Of a stretch of DNA of 18,160 bases, positions 1 through 6,736 are shown in pieces. Location of the stretch: positions 1-18,160 of the forward strand of contig JACPZF010000040.1 of assembly GCA_016195615.1 (NCBI GenBank), in the 5' to 3' direction. Each line of letters opens with the position of its first letter. The stretch's first letter is position 1. A program made the position numbers and the translations under genes. The DNA is from Candidatus Gottesmanbacteria bacterium (GTDB taxonomy: Bacteria > Patescibacteriota > Microgenomatia > JACPZF01). The notes under the pieces are model-generated. The model did not search any database. It was not told the origin of the DNA and saw only the letters and a program-made list of their open reading frames with translations.

Positions 1-135
1 AAAAACGTGGAAGAACTTCTTGGGCAAGTCTACATTCGCGATCCGAAAATGACAGTATCAGATTTAGTTAAAGAGAAAAGCGGCAAATTAGGCGAGAAAA
101 TCGTGGTAAAAGAGTTTTCGCGTCTTGAAATTTAG
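1..135 (+). CDS. tsf: Elongation factor Ts, C-terminal end (partial)
   Basis: The frame starting at base 1 is open for 44 codons and ends in TAG at 133-135; the gene begins upstream of the window. EF-Ts is the guanine nucleotide exchange factor that recycles EF-Tu. The visible tail carries the family's C-terminal pattern: a GQVYIRDP segment, then TVSDLVKEKSG, then a strand ending in VVKEFSRLEI, which matches the usual 'Q.yvkDp..tV...l......I.V..F.R.e' ending. The next gene is frr, which fits the common tsf-pyrH-frr order, except that no pyrH lies between them here. The assignment rests on a short tail plus gene order, so it is good but not certain. Confidence 0.82.
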   Translation, partial: KNVEELLGQVYIRDPKMTVSDLVKEKSGKLGEKIVVKEFSRLEI

Positions 136-147
136 GTACAGCCGAGC

Positions 148-219
148 GTCATTCTGGGGAGCGTAGCGACTCCAGAATCTGATTCTGGACGCGCTCGTTC
201 ACTCGCTTGCCAGAATGAC
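148..219. repeat. Palindromic repeat family A, copy 1 (double hairpin)
   Basis: A 72-bp element running from GTCATTCTGG to CCAGAATGAC. It has two hairpins in tandem: ATTCTGG / CCAGAAT around a GGAGCGTAGCGACT loop, then GATTCTGG / CCAGAATG around a GC-rich inverted core. Similar elements recur at 4361, 4746, 5027 (half) and 6638. This copy fills nearly the whole tsf-frr gap, and its right arm overlaps the likely frr -35 box. Confidence 0.9.
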
Positions 220-226
220 GTATACT
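198..226 (+). promoter_or_regulatory. Possible sigma70-type promoter for frr
   Basis: TTCACT (198-203) and TATACT (221-226) are separated by 17 bases. Transcription would start near 232-233, two or three bases before the frr ATG at 235, giving an almost leaderless message. The -35 match is only 4 of 6 and lies inside repeat A1, so the call is tentative. Confidence 0.4.
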
Positions 227-234
227 TGTAAATT

Positions 235-780
235 ATGAGTGAAACCATAATTCAGAATGCCCAGCTTAAATTTTTAAAAGTAATCGATCTTCTCAAACTC
301 GATTTAGCCACTATTCGGACCGGCCGGGCGACACCTTCTTTGGTAGAAAATCTCGAACTGACAGCGTACGGCAGTAAAATGCATCTCATCGAACTCGCTA
401 CCATTCACGCGCCGGAGCACAACGTTTTAGTCATTACCCCTTTTGATTTAAATAATCTCCAAGAAATAACTAAGGCCATCACGATGGCCAATTTGGGTTT
501 AACACCGGTTATTGATAATAACGTTATTAGAATAACAGTACCAATGTTGTCGGAAGAAAGGCGAGCGGAACTGGTTAAACTGATGCATCAAAAATTGGAA
601 TCAGCGAGAATCATGATCAGACAGGCGCGGCGGGAAGTAATGGAAGAGATTGCTAAATCCGCACCAAACGAAGACGAGCAAAAAAGACTGGAAAAAGAAG
701 GGCAAGATGTGGTTGATAAAATGATGGGAGAAGTTGAGTTGTTGGGAGAAAACAAAGAGAAAGAATTAACAACGGTTTAA
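235..780 (+). CDS. frr: Ribosome recycling factor
   Basis: A 181-residue protein of the usual RRF length (about 185). With EF-G, RRF splits the post-termination ribosome into subunits. Diagnostic stretches are the N-terminal LATIRTGRATPSLVENL (helix 1 and start of the beta domain), the central PFDLNN...ITKAITMANLGLTPV, and the R-I-T-V-P segment followed by SEERRAELVK. The C-terminal helix is rich in Lys and Glu. The ATG at 235 gives the family N-terminus; no Shine-Dalgarno is present just upstream (bases 221-234 are AT-rich), but a TATACT box is, which suggests a leaderless or near-leaderless mRNA. It sits after tsf, as is common. Confidence 0.97.
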   Translation: MSETIIQNAQLKFLKVIDLLKLDLATIRTGRATPSLVENLELTAYGSKMHLIELATIHAPEHNVLVITPFDLNNLQEITKAITMANLGLTPVIDNNVIRITVPMLSEERRAELVKLMHQKLESARIMIRQARREVMEEIAKSAPNEDEQKRLEKEGQDVVDKMMGEVELLGENKEKELTTV

Positions 781-789
781 AAAGTATTT

Positions 790-841
790 ATTCTTCGACC
801 CGCCAGTTGGCGGGGAGAAGTTCTCGCTTCGCTCGAACAAT
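790..841. repeat. Palindromic repeat family B, copy 1
   Basis: The element runs from ATTCTTCGA to TCGAACAAT, an imperfect outer inverted pair. Inside are a perfect CCCGCCA / TGGCGGG hairpin (799-814), the palindrome GAGAAGTTCTC (815-825) and a CGCTTCGCTCG module. Its first 37 bases are identical to copy B3 at 10088. It fills the frr-rseP gap. Confidence 0.9.
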
Positions 842-860
842 ATTTTTGACATTTGAATTA

Positions 861-1994
861 ATGCTTACACTTATAGCTTTTATTATTTTACTCTCCATCC
901 TTGTTCTCGTTCACGAACTCGGACATTTTTTGGCCGCTAAAAAGATCGGCGTGAAAGTCGAAGAGTTTGGTTTGGGTTATCCGCCTAGGATTTTTGGCAA
1001 AAAAGTGGGCGAAACGATTTATTCTTTAAACGCCTTACCGTTTGGGGGATTTGTGAGATTGTATGGTGAGGAATCTGCAGAGCAGAATTTAACTTCTAAA
1101 ACAAAGAAATCTCAATCAAAACAAAACTCTGCTTTGCAGAGGGCTTTTTTTAATCGTTCAAAAATAGAGCGGTCAATCATTCTGGTAGCGGGGGTAGCGA
1201 TGAACTTTCTTCTCGGAGTCGTGGTCATTTCCTATCTTTTTACTCAAGGTGTGGCCATACCAAATGGGGCTTTAGTCGAGGAAGTTGTTCCCAAAACTCC
1301 GGCCGAAATAGCGGGAATAAAAAAGGGAGACGTAATCACCAGTGTTAATGGTCAAACGATAGCAAGTGCCGGAGATTTGGTTTCGCAAACAAAGCAAAAC
1401 GTCCTAAAGATTGTAACTTTGCAAATCAAACGCTGCGAAAAAACCTGCGCCAACTTAAAAATAAGTTTAATTCCCAGAAAAGACTATCCTCAAAATGAAG
1501 GCGCTATGGGAGTAGCGATTGTGACTGATTTTATGATTAAAACCTATTCCCTTTGGGAAGCGCCGATTAAAGGAACCATCGAGGCGTTTCGGATGAGTTG
1601 GTTTATTGCCAAAGGCGTAGGGCAAGTTTTATGGCAGCTCGTTAGCTCGTTTACGGTTCCGAAAGACGTGGCAGGGCCGATTGGCATCTATAAAGTAACG
1701 GGCCAGGCCCTGCAGTTTGGCGGTCTGATGGGAGTTTTGCAGCTTTTAGCGCTGCTCAGTTTGAATTTAGCAGTCATTAATATCTTGCCCATTCCAGCCT
1801 TAGACGGCGGCAGATTTTTTCTGGTTTTAGTCGAAGCGGTAATGGGGAGACAGCGCATCATTAAAATAGAAAAAGTTGCGCAATCAGTCGGTATGGCCTT
1901 AATTTTGGCCTTGATTGTTTTAATCACCATCAGTGATTTGTCCAAACTTACGACGGTTCAAAATTTCTTAAAGGGGTTTAAGCTGGGGTTTTAA
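861..1994 (+). CDS. rseP: Site-2 protease, RseP family intramembrane metalloprotease
   Basis: A 377-residue membrane zinc protease. The catalytic HELGH lies at residues 18-22 in the first membrane segment. A PDZ domain follows (around VEEVVPKTPAEIAGIKKGDVI), then a NILPIPALDGG motif near the C-terminus that supplies the third zinc ligand. RseP-type proteases cut transmembrane anti-sigma factors and signal-peptide remnants. I place the start at the ATG at 861: an in-frame TTG at 807 lies inside repeat B1 and would add 18 residues with no counterpart in the family. No clear SD precedes 861. Residues about 71-95, between the GGFVRLYGE strand and the second membrane region, come from a quasi-palindromic Lys/Gln/Ser-rich insert (see the repeat at 1071). 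Confidence 0.93.
   Translation: MLTLIAFIILLSILVLVHELGHFLAAKKIGVKVEEFGLGYPPRIFGKKVGETIYSLNALPFGGFVRLYGEESAEQNLTSKTKKSQSKQNSALQRAFFNRSKIERSIILVAGVAMNFLLGVVVISYLFTQGVAIPNGALVEEVVPKTPAEIAGIKKGDVITSVNGQTIASAGDLVSQTKQNVLKIVTLQIKRCEKTCANLKISLIPRKDYPQNEGAMGVAIVTDFMIKTYSLWEAPIKGTIEAFRMSWFIAKGVGQVLWQLVSSFTVPKDVAGPIGIYKVTGQALQFGGLMGVLQLLALLSLNLAVINILPIPALDGGRFFLVLVEAVMGRQRIIKIEKVAQSVGMALILALIVLITISDLSKLTTVQNFLKGFKLGF
1071..1143. repeat. In-frame inverted repeat inside rseP
   Basis: Left arm GAATCTGCAGAGCAGAATTT (1071-1090) and right arm AAACTCTGCTTTGCAGAGGG (1124-1143) match as inverted copies at 15 of 20 positions. Each arm is itself a small hairpin. The 33-base centre is A-rich and codes for Ser/Lys/Gln. 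The element reads through in frame as rseP residues 71-95, in a linker that varies in this family. Confidence 0.55.
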
Positions 1995-2008
1995 TTTGAC
2001 AGATCGAT

Positions 2009-2014
2009 TATAAT
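2009..2014 (+). promoter_or_regulatory. Probable -10 box driving the proS leader
   Basis: A perfect TATAAT just after rseP and 17 bases before the first stem of the T-box leader; transcription would start near 2021. There is no good -35 at the standard distance. A TTGACA at 1996-2001 is only 7 bases upstream, too close to pair with this box. Confidence 0.45.
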
Positions 2015-2030
2015 TAAAAAAGAAAATAAA

Positions 2031-2210
2031 AGCACTTGAGTTTGGTTTGAACGCTAAGCGTTCTTTCCCGCCAAACGATGCTGATTGCGAAAAAGCAATA
2101 CGGGTACGCCCGTGATAGCACTAATAAGTTAGAAAAGGTGGTACCGTCCTGAGCAAAGTCGAAGGACCCTTGTCTGATCATATTTTTTGTGATCGGGCAA
2201 GGGTTTTTTA
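2031..2210 (+). promoter_or_regulatory. T-box riboswitch leader of proS
   Basis: The T-box core AGAAAAGGTGGTACCG is at 2131-2146. The antiterminator folds as AAGG (2135-2138) with CCTT (2168-2171), then a 7-base bulge TGGTACC (2139-2145), then GTCCT (2146-2150) with AGGAC (2163-2167). Bulge UGGU can pair with an uncharged tRNA ending ACCA, as expected for tRNA-Pro with A73. The terminator at 2166-2209 shares bases with the antiterminator, so the two exclude each other. Upstream, a short Stem I can be drawn: AGCA/TGCT, GTTTGG (2040-2045)/CCAAAC (2071-2076), and GAACGC/GCGTTC. Its internal loop (TTT opposite TTTCCCG, 2064-2070) offers CCC or CCG as the proline specifier. Two more hairpins follow (ATTGC/GCAAT; ACGGG/CCCGT). 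Low charged tRNA-Pro should let proS be transcribed. Core and terminator are seen directly; the specifier choice is inferred. Confidence 0.85.
2166..2209 (+). terminator. Regulated intrinsic terminator of the proS T-box
   Basis: A 15-bp stem: ACCCTTGTCTGATCA (2166-2180) pairs with TGATCGGGCAAGGGT (2190-2204) with only two G-U pairs and a 9-base loop, followed by a run of T to 2209. Its 5' arm overlaps the 3' arm of the T-box antiterminator, as expected for a transcriptional T-box. Confidence 0.92.
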
Positions 2211-2233
2211 ATGGTATAATAAGGAGTATATTT

Positions 2234-3970
2234 ATGCGCTATTCCCAACTTTTTGGAAAAACTTTGCGCGGGGCGCCAAAAGATATAAAGCTTATAAGTC
2301 ACAAGCTTTTATACCAAGCTGGATTTATTCGCGAATTGACAGCTGGACGATATGAGCTATTACCATTAGGAACACGAGTATATCAAAAGATTATCGATAT
2401 CATTCAAAAAGAAATGGAAGCAATTGGCTCACAAAGAGTGGTGACGCCAACTCTTCATCCAAAAGAGATTTGGCAAAAAACTGGTCGAGATCAAGTTTGG
2501 GGTAAAAATCTTCTTTCTCTTAAAGATCCGAGGAGCGAACAGGAATTTACTCTTTCTGCTACAGCCGAAGGACTATTTTCCGAAATGGTCGCTGGATTTA
2601 ACCCTTCCTATAAGGAATTACCAATTCTCGTCCATCAATTTTCCCAAAAATTTCGGAACGAAAAAAGACCACGAGGAGGCTTACTTCGTTTAAGAGAATT
2701 TTTAATGAAAGACGCCTATTCGTTTGATGCAGATCATGAAAGTTTTGCCAAGACTTACAAAAAATTTTACGATTCCTACCTTAAAATTGCGAAAGCATTA
2801 AGTTTGAAAGTTATACCAGTAGAAGCCGATAACGGCGCTTTAGGAGGAGATTATTCACACGAGTTTATGATCGAAGCAGAATTCGGCGAAGACACAATTG
2901 TTAAATGTAATTCGTGTGATTACGCCGCGAATCTGGAAAAAGCGGAATTTATAAGAAATGATGTTAATAAGGACGAGGAAGTGAAACCATATAAAATCGT
3001 AGATTTGCCGACAGAAGTTGCGACCATTAAACAACTGGTTAAACATTACAATTTGCCGGCCGAAAGATTTATAAAAAATGTTGTCTATAAAACTTCGGGA
3101 GGGAAAATAATAATAGCAACGGTTACGGGCAATTTGGAAATAAATCCCCGGAAACTGGTAAGACTGCTTCGTCTTGAAGAGGAAATGGAGGACGCTACAG
3201 ATGAGGACTTAGCAAGTTTTGGGGCCAAATCAGGATTTGTTCACTCGTGGGGTTATAAAGATAAAAGAATTACCTATATTGCTGATGAAAGTGTACTTAA
3301 AGCAAAAAATTTATACGGAGGACATAAAACAGAAACGACAGATCCAATAAATGTAAATTACAATAGAGATTTTAAGGCAGATGTGATTGGAGATGTCGCT
3401 TCCGTTCCCGAAGGTGCAAAGTGTAGGAGATGTAAAAATGGTATCTTAAAACTAATTAGAGCAATAGAATTTGGCCACGTATTTTCCTACGACGATTTTT
3501 ATTCTAAAGCCCACGACGTTTTTTATATTGATAAAGACGGCGAGAAAAAATTAATTTTGATGGGGGCCTATGGTATAGGAATCGAACGGGCTATGGGAGC
3601 AATTGTGGAAACTTATAATGATAGTAAGGGTATTGTTTGGCCAAAAGTTGTAGCTCCATATCTGGTCCACTTAATCCTATTAAGTAAAGGCGACCCAAAA
3701 ACAGTTGATTATGCTAATAAAATTTATGAGTATTTATTAGAAAAAAACATTGAAGTTCTATATGACGATCGCGTTGATGTCTCAGCCGGCGTGAAATTTT
3801 CCGACTGTGACTTAATCGGAATTCCATACCGGATTGTGATTTCTGACAAAACAATTAAAGAAAACAAAATAGAATTCAAAAAAAGATTTGAAGACAAGGT
3901 CGAAATGCTAACAAAGGAAGAACTGTTAGTAAAATTGCTTAAGCAATTACCACACACTGTAGCGCGGTAG
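2234..3970 (+). CDS. proS: Prolyl-tRNA synthetase, bacterial type with editing domain
   Basis: A 578-residue class II synthetase that charges tRNA-Pro. Class II motif 1 lies around residues 43-50 (LPLGTRVY), motif 2 around FRNEKRPRGG (140-149) with LRLREFLMKDAYSF after it, and motif 3 at GAYGIGIERAMG (444-455). The proline-site TxE is present as TAE at 110-112. Residues about 250-385 form the INS editing domain that clears mischarged Ala-tRNA, so this is the long bacterial form. Cys pairs at 225/228 (CNSC) and 397/400 (CRRC) flank that domain and could bind zinc. The C-terminal anticodon-binding domain follows. The ATG at 2234 is chosen because AAGGAG (2221-2226) precedes it; an in-frame GTG at 2189 lies inside the terminator loop. 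It is regulated by the T-box just upstream. Confidence 0.97.
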   Translation: MRYSQLFGKTLRGAPKDIKLISHKLLYQAGFIRELTAGRYELLPLGTRVYQKIIDIIQKEMEAIGSQRVVTPTLHPKEIWQKTGRDQVWGKNLLSLKDPRSEQEFTLSATAEGLFSEMVAGFNPSYKELPILVHQFSQKFRNEKRPRGGLLRLREFLMKDAYSFDADHESFAKTYKKFYDSYLKIAKALSLKVIPVEADNGALGGDYSHEFMIEAEFGEDTIVKCNSCDYAANLEKAEFIRNDVNKDEEVKPYKIVDLPTEVATIKQLVKHYNLPAERFIKNVVYKTSGGKIIIATVTGNLEINPRKLVRLLRLEEEMEDATDEDLASFGAKSGFVHSWGYKDKRITYIADESVLKAKNLYGGHKTETTDPINVNYNRDFKADVIGDVASVPEGAKCRRCKNGILKLIRAIEFGHVFSYDDFYSKAHDVFYIDKDGEKKLILMGAYGIGIERAMGAIVETYNDSKGIVWPKVVAPYLVHLILLSKGDPKTVDYANKIYEYLLEKNIEVLYDDRVDVSAGVKFSDCDLIGIPYRIVISDKTIKENKIEFKKRFEDKVEMLTKEELLVKLLKQLPHTVAR

Positions 3971-3978
3971 TATTATAA

Positions 3979-5658
3979 ATGAAGCGATTTGAATATTTTA
4001 TTATTCTCCTTTTATCCCTGGTTATCCTGTTTCTATCGTTTTATCCAATTTACTACCGCTACAAAACGACGCCGCCAGATCGGACATACGTTGGTACGAC
4101 TTTTTATACAGCGGATTATGCCGGGTACGTTTCGACGATCGAACAGGGAATTAAGGGCAGATGGACCTATGTTGATAAATTCACCACCGAAAAACTGTCG
4201 GAAACTTTTTTGTATTATCCGTATCTATTAATCGGCCATATTGCAGGATTTTTAGGAATAGGCAGTATTTGGGCATACCATCTAAGCAGGTTTCTACTGG
4301 GGTTAATTTATCTGGTGTCGATTTATTGGTTGATAGCTGTTATTTTCTCTGATAGAAATCGTCATTCTGGTGAGTCGAGCGAAGCGAGACGCATCCAGAA
4401 TCAGGATTCTGGACAAGCCAGAATGACTGGTTCTATGATTTCATCAATTAAGCGAATAATAGCTTTCTTTCTGGTTCTCTTTTCCAGCTCTTTTCCCTCA
4501 AAGCTTTCCAGCATAGTCGCCGAAACTCAAGTCGTCAATCGCTTTGTCATTCAACCGCATTTTTTGCTCGGGAATATATTTTTAATTTTAGGAATAATTT
4601 TATTTTTGAAGTATTTGGAAAAACCAGAAAAAAAGTATGTAATTTTATCGGGGCTGATGGTTTTTTTAGTCACCGTATTTCGTCCGTCTCATGTAATCTT
4701 GTACTTAGCAACGATTGGAATATATGTTATTGTTAGTACGCTAGCGTCTTTCTGGGGAGGATCCGCCAGTTGGCGGAGACGACTCCAGAATCATTTAAGG
4801 ACAGATTCTGGACAAGCCAGAATGACGATGAGGCAATATTTTATTTTCTTCTTAACAAGTCTCGTTTTTTCTCTTCCCGGTTTTTTCTATCTTTGGTACC
4901 TAAAGAGCAATTTTAACGAGCTTCCTTATTTTTTATACGATGGCGAAGGTAAAAATTTATTTAATCTTTGGGACTTAGTCCTTTTGCAAGGACCAATGCT
5001 TTTGCTAGCGGTAAGCCTTTTTTTTCGTCATTCTGGTAAGTCGGGTATATTACTTTCTTTTGTGGCAGCAAATGTGGTCTTACTTTTTGTTTTGCCCAAA
5101 ATTTATCCTCTAAATCCTCTTCGTTTTTTGCAAACGCCTTTGTTTGCCATTTTGGCCATTTTGGCAACCGAGGCGATTTTTAAGCTTGCCAAAAATCTTT
5201 CCCTCATAACCCTCATGTTCCTCATAACTGTTACGTTTTCTCTGCCCACACTCTGGCTGGATTTTGATCACGAGGTTCATCTCTATGTTGACGCCTACTA
5301 CATTTGGCCGCCCAAAGAATATTTGCCAGCCCTAAAGTTTTTGGAATCTAGCAGCAAACCCCAAGATGCAGTTCTAACTTACAAATCTTTATCCAATCTA
5401 GTACCGATGATTTCCGGCAACACCATTTATTGGGGCCATACCAACGAGACGTTAAATTATAATCAGAAACAAATAATGGTGGAAAAATTCTATAAAGGAC
5501 TGATGAGTGATCAAGAAGCCCAAGAATTTTTAAAAAGCAATAACATAAAATATATTTTGGTGGGCAGAGAGGAAAAAGCCTTGGGCAATTTTCATTACGA
5601 ATTTTTAAAAAAAGATTTTGCTAATTTAGAGCTTGAACTATATAATAGTGAACTATGA
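3979..5658 (+). CDS. Polytopic membrane protein, possibly GT-C type glycosyltransferase-like
   Basis: A 559-residue protein with an N-terminal membrane anchor, many further hydrophobic segments up to about residue 430, and a soluble C-terminal part. After the first segment comes an Asp-containing loop (GTTFYTADYAGYV, near residue 40), a layout seen in GT-C membrane glycosyltransferases and related CPR proteins. No specific family is recognised. Three stretches derive from palindromic repeats read in frame: residues 128-150, 257-283 (both ending DSGQARMT) and 350-356 (RHSGKSG). All lie in loops between membrane segments and the first two are rich in Arg, which suggests the cytoplasmic side. 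The ATG follows the proS stop by 8 bases with no SD. Its last four bases overlap yvcK (ATGA), so the two are probably co-translated. Confidence 0.75.
   Translation: MKRFEYFIILLLSLVILFLSFYPIYYRYKTTPPDRTYVGTTFYTADYAGYVSTIEQGIKGRWTYVDKFTTEKLSETFLYYPYLLIGHIAGFLGIGSIWAYHLSRFLLGLIYLVSIYWLIAVIFSDRNRHSGESSEARRIQNQDSGQARMTGSMISSIKRIIAFFLVLFSSSFPSKLSSIVAETQVVNRFVIQPHFLLGNIFLILGIILFLKYLEKPEKKYVILSGLMVFLVTVFRPSHVILYLATIGIYVIVSTLASFWGGSASWRRRLQNHLRTDSGQARMTMRQYFIFFLTSLVFSLPGFFYLWYLKSNFNELPYFLYDGEGKNLFNLWDLVLLQGPMLLLAVSLFFRHSGKSGILLSFVAANVVLLFVLPKIYPLNPLRFLQTPLFAILAILATEAIFKLAKNLSLITLMFLITVTFSLPTLWLDFDHEVHLYVDAYYIWPPKEYLPALKFLESSSKPQDAVLTYKSLSNLVPMISGNTIYWGHTNETLNYNQKQIMVEKFYKGLMSDQEAQEFLKSNNIKYILVGREEKALGNFHYEFLKKDFANLELELYNSEL
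4361..4427. repeat. Family A repeat, copy 2, in frame within the membrane protein
   Basis: Runs from GTCATTCTGG to CCAGAATGAC, with an inner CGAGCGAAGCGAG module, a central CCAGAATCAGGATTCTGG palindrome and a GGACAAGCC loop. It is open in the host frame and encodes residues 128-150 (RHSGESSEARRI, then QNQDSGQARMT). Confidence 0.93.
4746..4826. repeat. Family A repeat, copy 3, in frame, with nested family B hairpin
   Basis: Starts GTCTTTCTGG (one change from the consensus) and ends CCAGAATGAC. The left loop holds ATCCGCCAGTTGGCGGA, the same hairpin module found in repeats B1 and B3. It encodes residues 257-283 of the membrane protein without a stop, and the right half (GATTCTGGACAAGCCAGAAT) is the same as in copies 2 and 5. 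Confidence 0.92.
5027..5045. repeat. Half copy of family A repeat within the membrane protein
   Basis: Only the left arm GTCATTCTGG plus TAAGTCGGG is present. It encodes RHSGKSG (residues 350-356), parallel to RHSGESS in copy 2. It could be an eroded element or one in which the right half was lost. Confidence 0.6.
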
Positions 5659-6647
5659 AAAAAGTCGTAGTTATAGGCGGCGGCACAGGCACTTTTGTCG
5701 TTTTGTCGGGACTGAAAAAATATCCTCTTGATCTGTCGGCGGTCGTCTCGATGGCGGATTCCGGCGGGTCCAATAAAATTATCAGAGACGAGTTTGGTCT
5801 TTTACCCCCAAGCGATGTCCGGCAATGCTTGGTAGCGTTAGCCGATGATACCTATGTCGCGCAAAAAACCCTGCGCCAGCTTTTTATGTATCGTTTTGCC
5901 AAGGGTGTTGGTACGAAAGGTCATACCTTTGGCAATCTCTTCCTGGCTGCTCTTTCTGATATTACCGGCAACCAGGTAGAAGCAATTAAACAAGCAGGAA
6001 AAATTCTTCATATTAAAGGTCGAGTGGTACCAGTCTCTTTAACCAAAACGAATTTAGTTGCCAAATATAATAACGATATGGTGGTAAAGGGAGAGCACGA
6101 AATCGATGAGCCGGATTTTGACGGCAGACTTCATATTAAAAAACTTTCCCTCTCGCCGCGCGCCGCTATTTACGCCGATGCTGAAAGAGTAATTAAAAAT
6201 GCTAATTTAATCGTCCTCGGGCCGGGAGATTTATATACGAGCGTTCTCGCTAATATGGTAGTTTCCGGCGTGCCGGAGGCGTTGCGAAATACCAAAGCCC
6301 AATTGGTTTATATCGTAAATTTAGTTACCAAAAAAGGGCAAACTTACGGATTTGGCGCCAAGGATCATGTTTTTGAAATCGAAAAATACATCGGCCGAAA
6401 ACTCGACTTCGTGATTTTTAACAATGGAAAATTTCCTCCTTCGATTGTGCGAAAATATCAAAAAGAAAACGAACACCCGGTCGTTGACAACCTCGAAGCA
6501 AACGGGAGAAAAGTAGTAAAGACAGATTTACTAGCTAGAGAAGAAGTAAAGAAAGTTTCCGGCGATGTTTTAAAAAGGAGCCTCATTAGGCACGACCCAA
6601 AAAAGCTGGCCAAAGTTTTGGTCAAATTATTAAAGGTGTCATCCTGA
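5655..6647 (+). CDS. yvcK: YvcK/CofD-like protein (gluconeogenesis factor family)
   Basis: A 330-residue member of the CofD/YvcK superfamily. The N-terminal nucleotide-binding loop reads VVVIGGGTGTF (residues 4-14). The family block MADSGGSNKIIRDEFGLLPPSDVRQCLVAL follows at about residues 33-62, then GHTFGNLFLAAL and a GPGDLYTSVLANM block. In Bacillus, YvcK binds UDP-sugars and is needed for normal cell shape and growth on gluconeogenic carbon; here the cell wall role is inferred from the family. The start overlaps the upstream stop by four bases (ATGA). The last codons GTG TCA TCC TGA (6636-6647) lie in a palindromic repeat, so the original C-terminus may have been replaced. Confidence 0.93.
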   Translation: MKKVVVIGGGTGTFVVLSGLKKYPLDLSAVVSMADSGGSNKIIRDEFGLLPPSDVRQCLVALADDTYVAQKTLRQLFMYRFAKGVGTKGHTFGNLFLAALSDITGNQVEAIKQAGKILHIKGRVVPVSLTKTNLVAKYNNDMVVKGEHEIDEPDFDGRLHIKKLSLSPRAAIYADAERVIKNANLIVLGPGDLYTSVLANMVVSGVPEALRNTKAQLVYIVNLVTKKGQTYGFGAKDHVFEIEKYIGRKLDFVIFNNGKFPPSIVRKYQKENEHPVVDNLEANGRKVVKTDLLAREEVKKVSGDVLKRSLIRHDPKKLAKVLVKLLKVSS

Positions 6648-6717
6648 ACTTGGTTCAGGATCTGATTCTGGACAAGCCAGAATGACGTTTTAGATGCTGA
6701 AATAAATTCAGCATGAC
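6638..6717. repeat. Composite palindromic repeat between yvcK and dcd
   Basis: Three hairpin modules in a row: GTCATCCTGAAC..GTTCAGGAT (6638-6662), GATTCTGG ACAAG CCAGAATGAC (6664-6686), and GATGCTGAATTT-type GATGCTGAA..TTCAGCATGAC (6693-6717). The first gives yvcK its stop codon. The end of the third gives an ATG in frame with dcd (6713) that is probably not used. The first module recurs at 11779 and the third at 11744. Confidence 0.92.
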
Positions 6718-6736
6718 AATAGGACGCAGAGGTGTT

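Noticed and set aside
148..219. CRISPR array
   Set aside because: Repeats are palindromic, scattered over kilobases, variable inside and not separated by regular spacers.
807..860. Upstream extension of rseP from a TTG at 807
   Set aside because: It lies inside repeat B1 and adds 18 residues that do not fit the family; ATG 861 gives the normal first membrane segment with HELGH.
1996..2014. TTGACA 1996-2001 with TATAAT 2009-2014 as a standard promoter
   Set aside because: The spacer is 7 bases, far from 16-18. Only the -10 box is kept.
2211..2220. TATAAT at 2215-2220 as a promoter for proS
   Set aside because: Any -35 would fall inside the terminator stem and no consensus is seen; a promoter here would bypass the T-box control. 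Left out, though not disproved.
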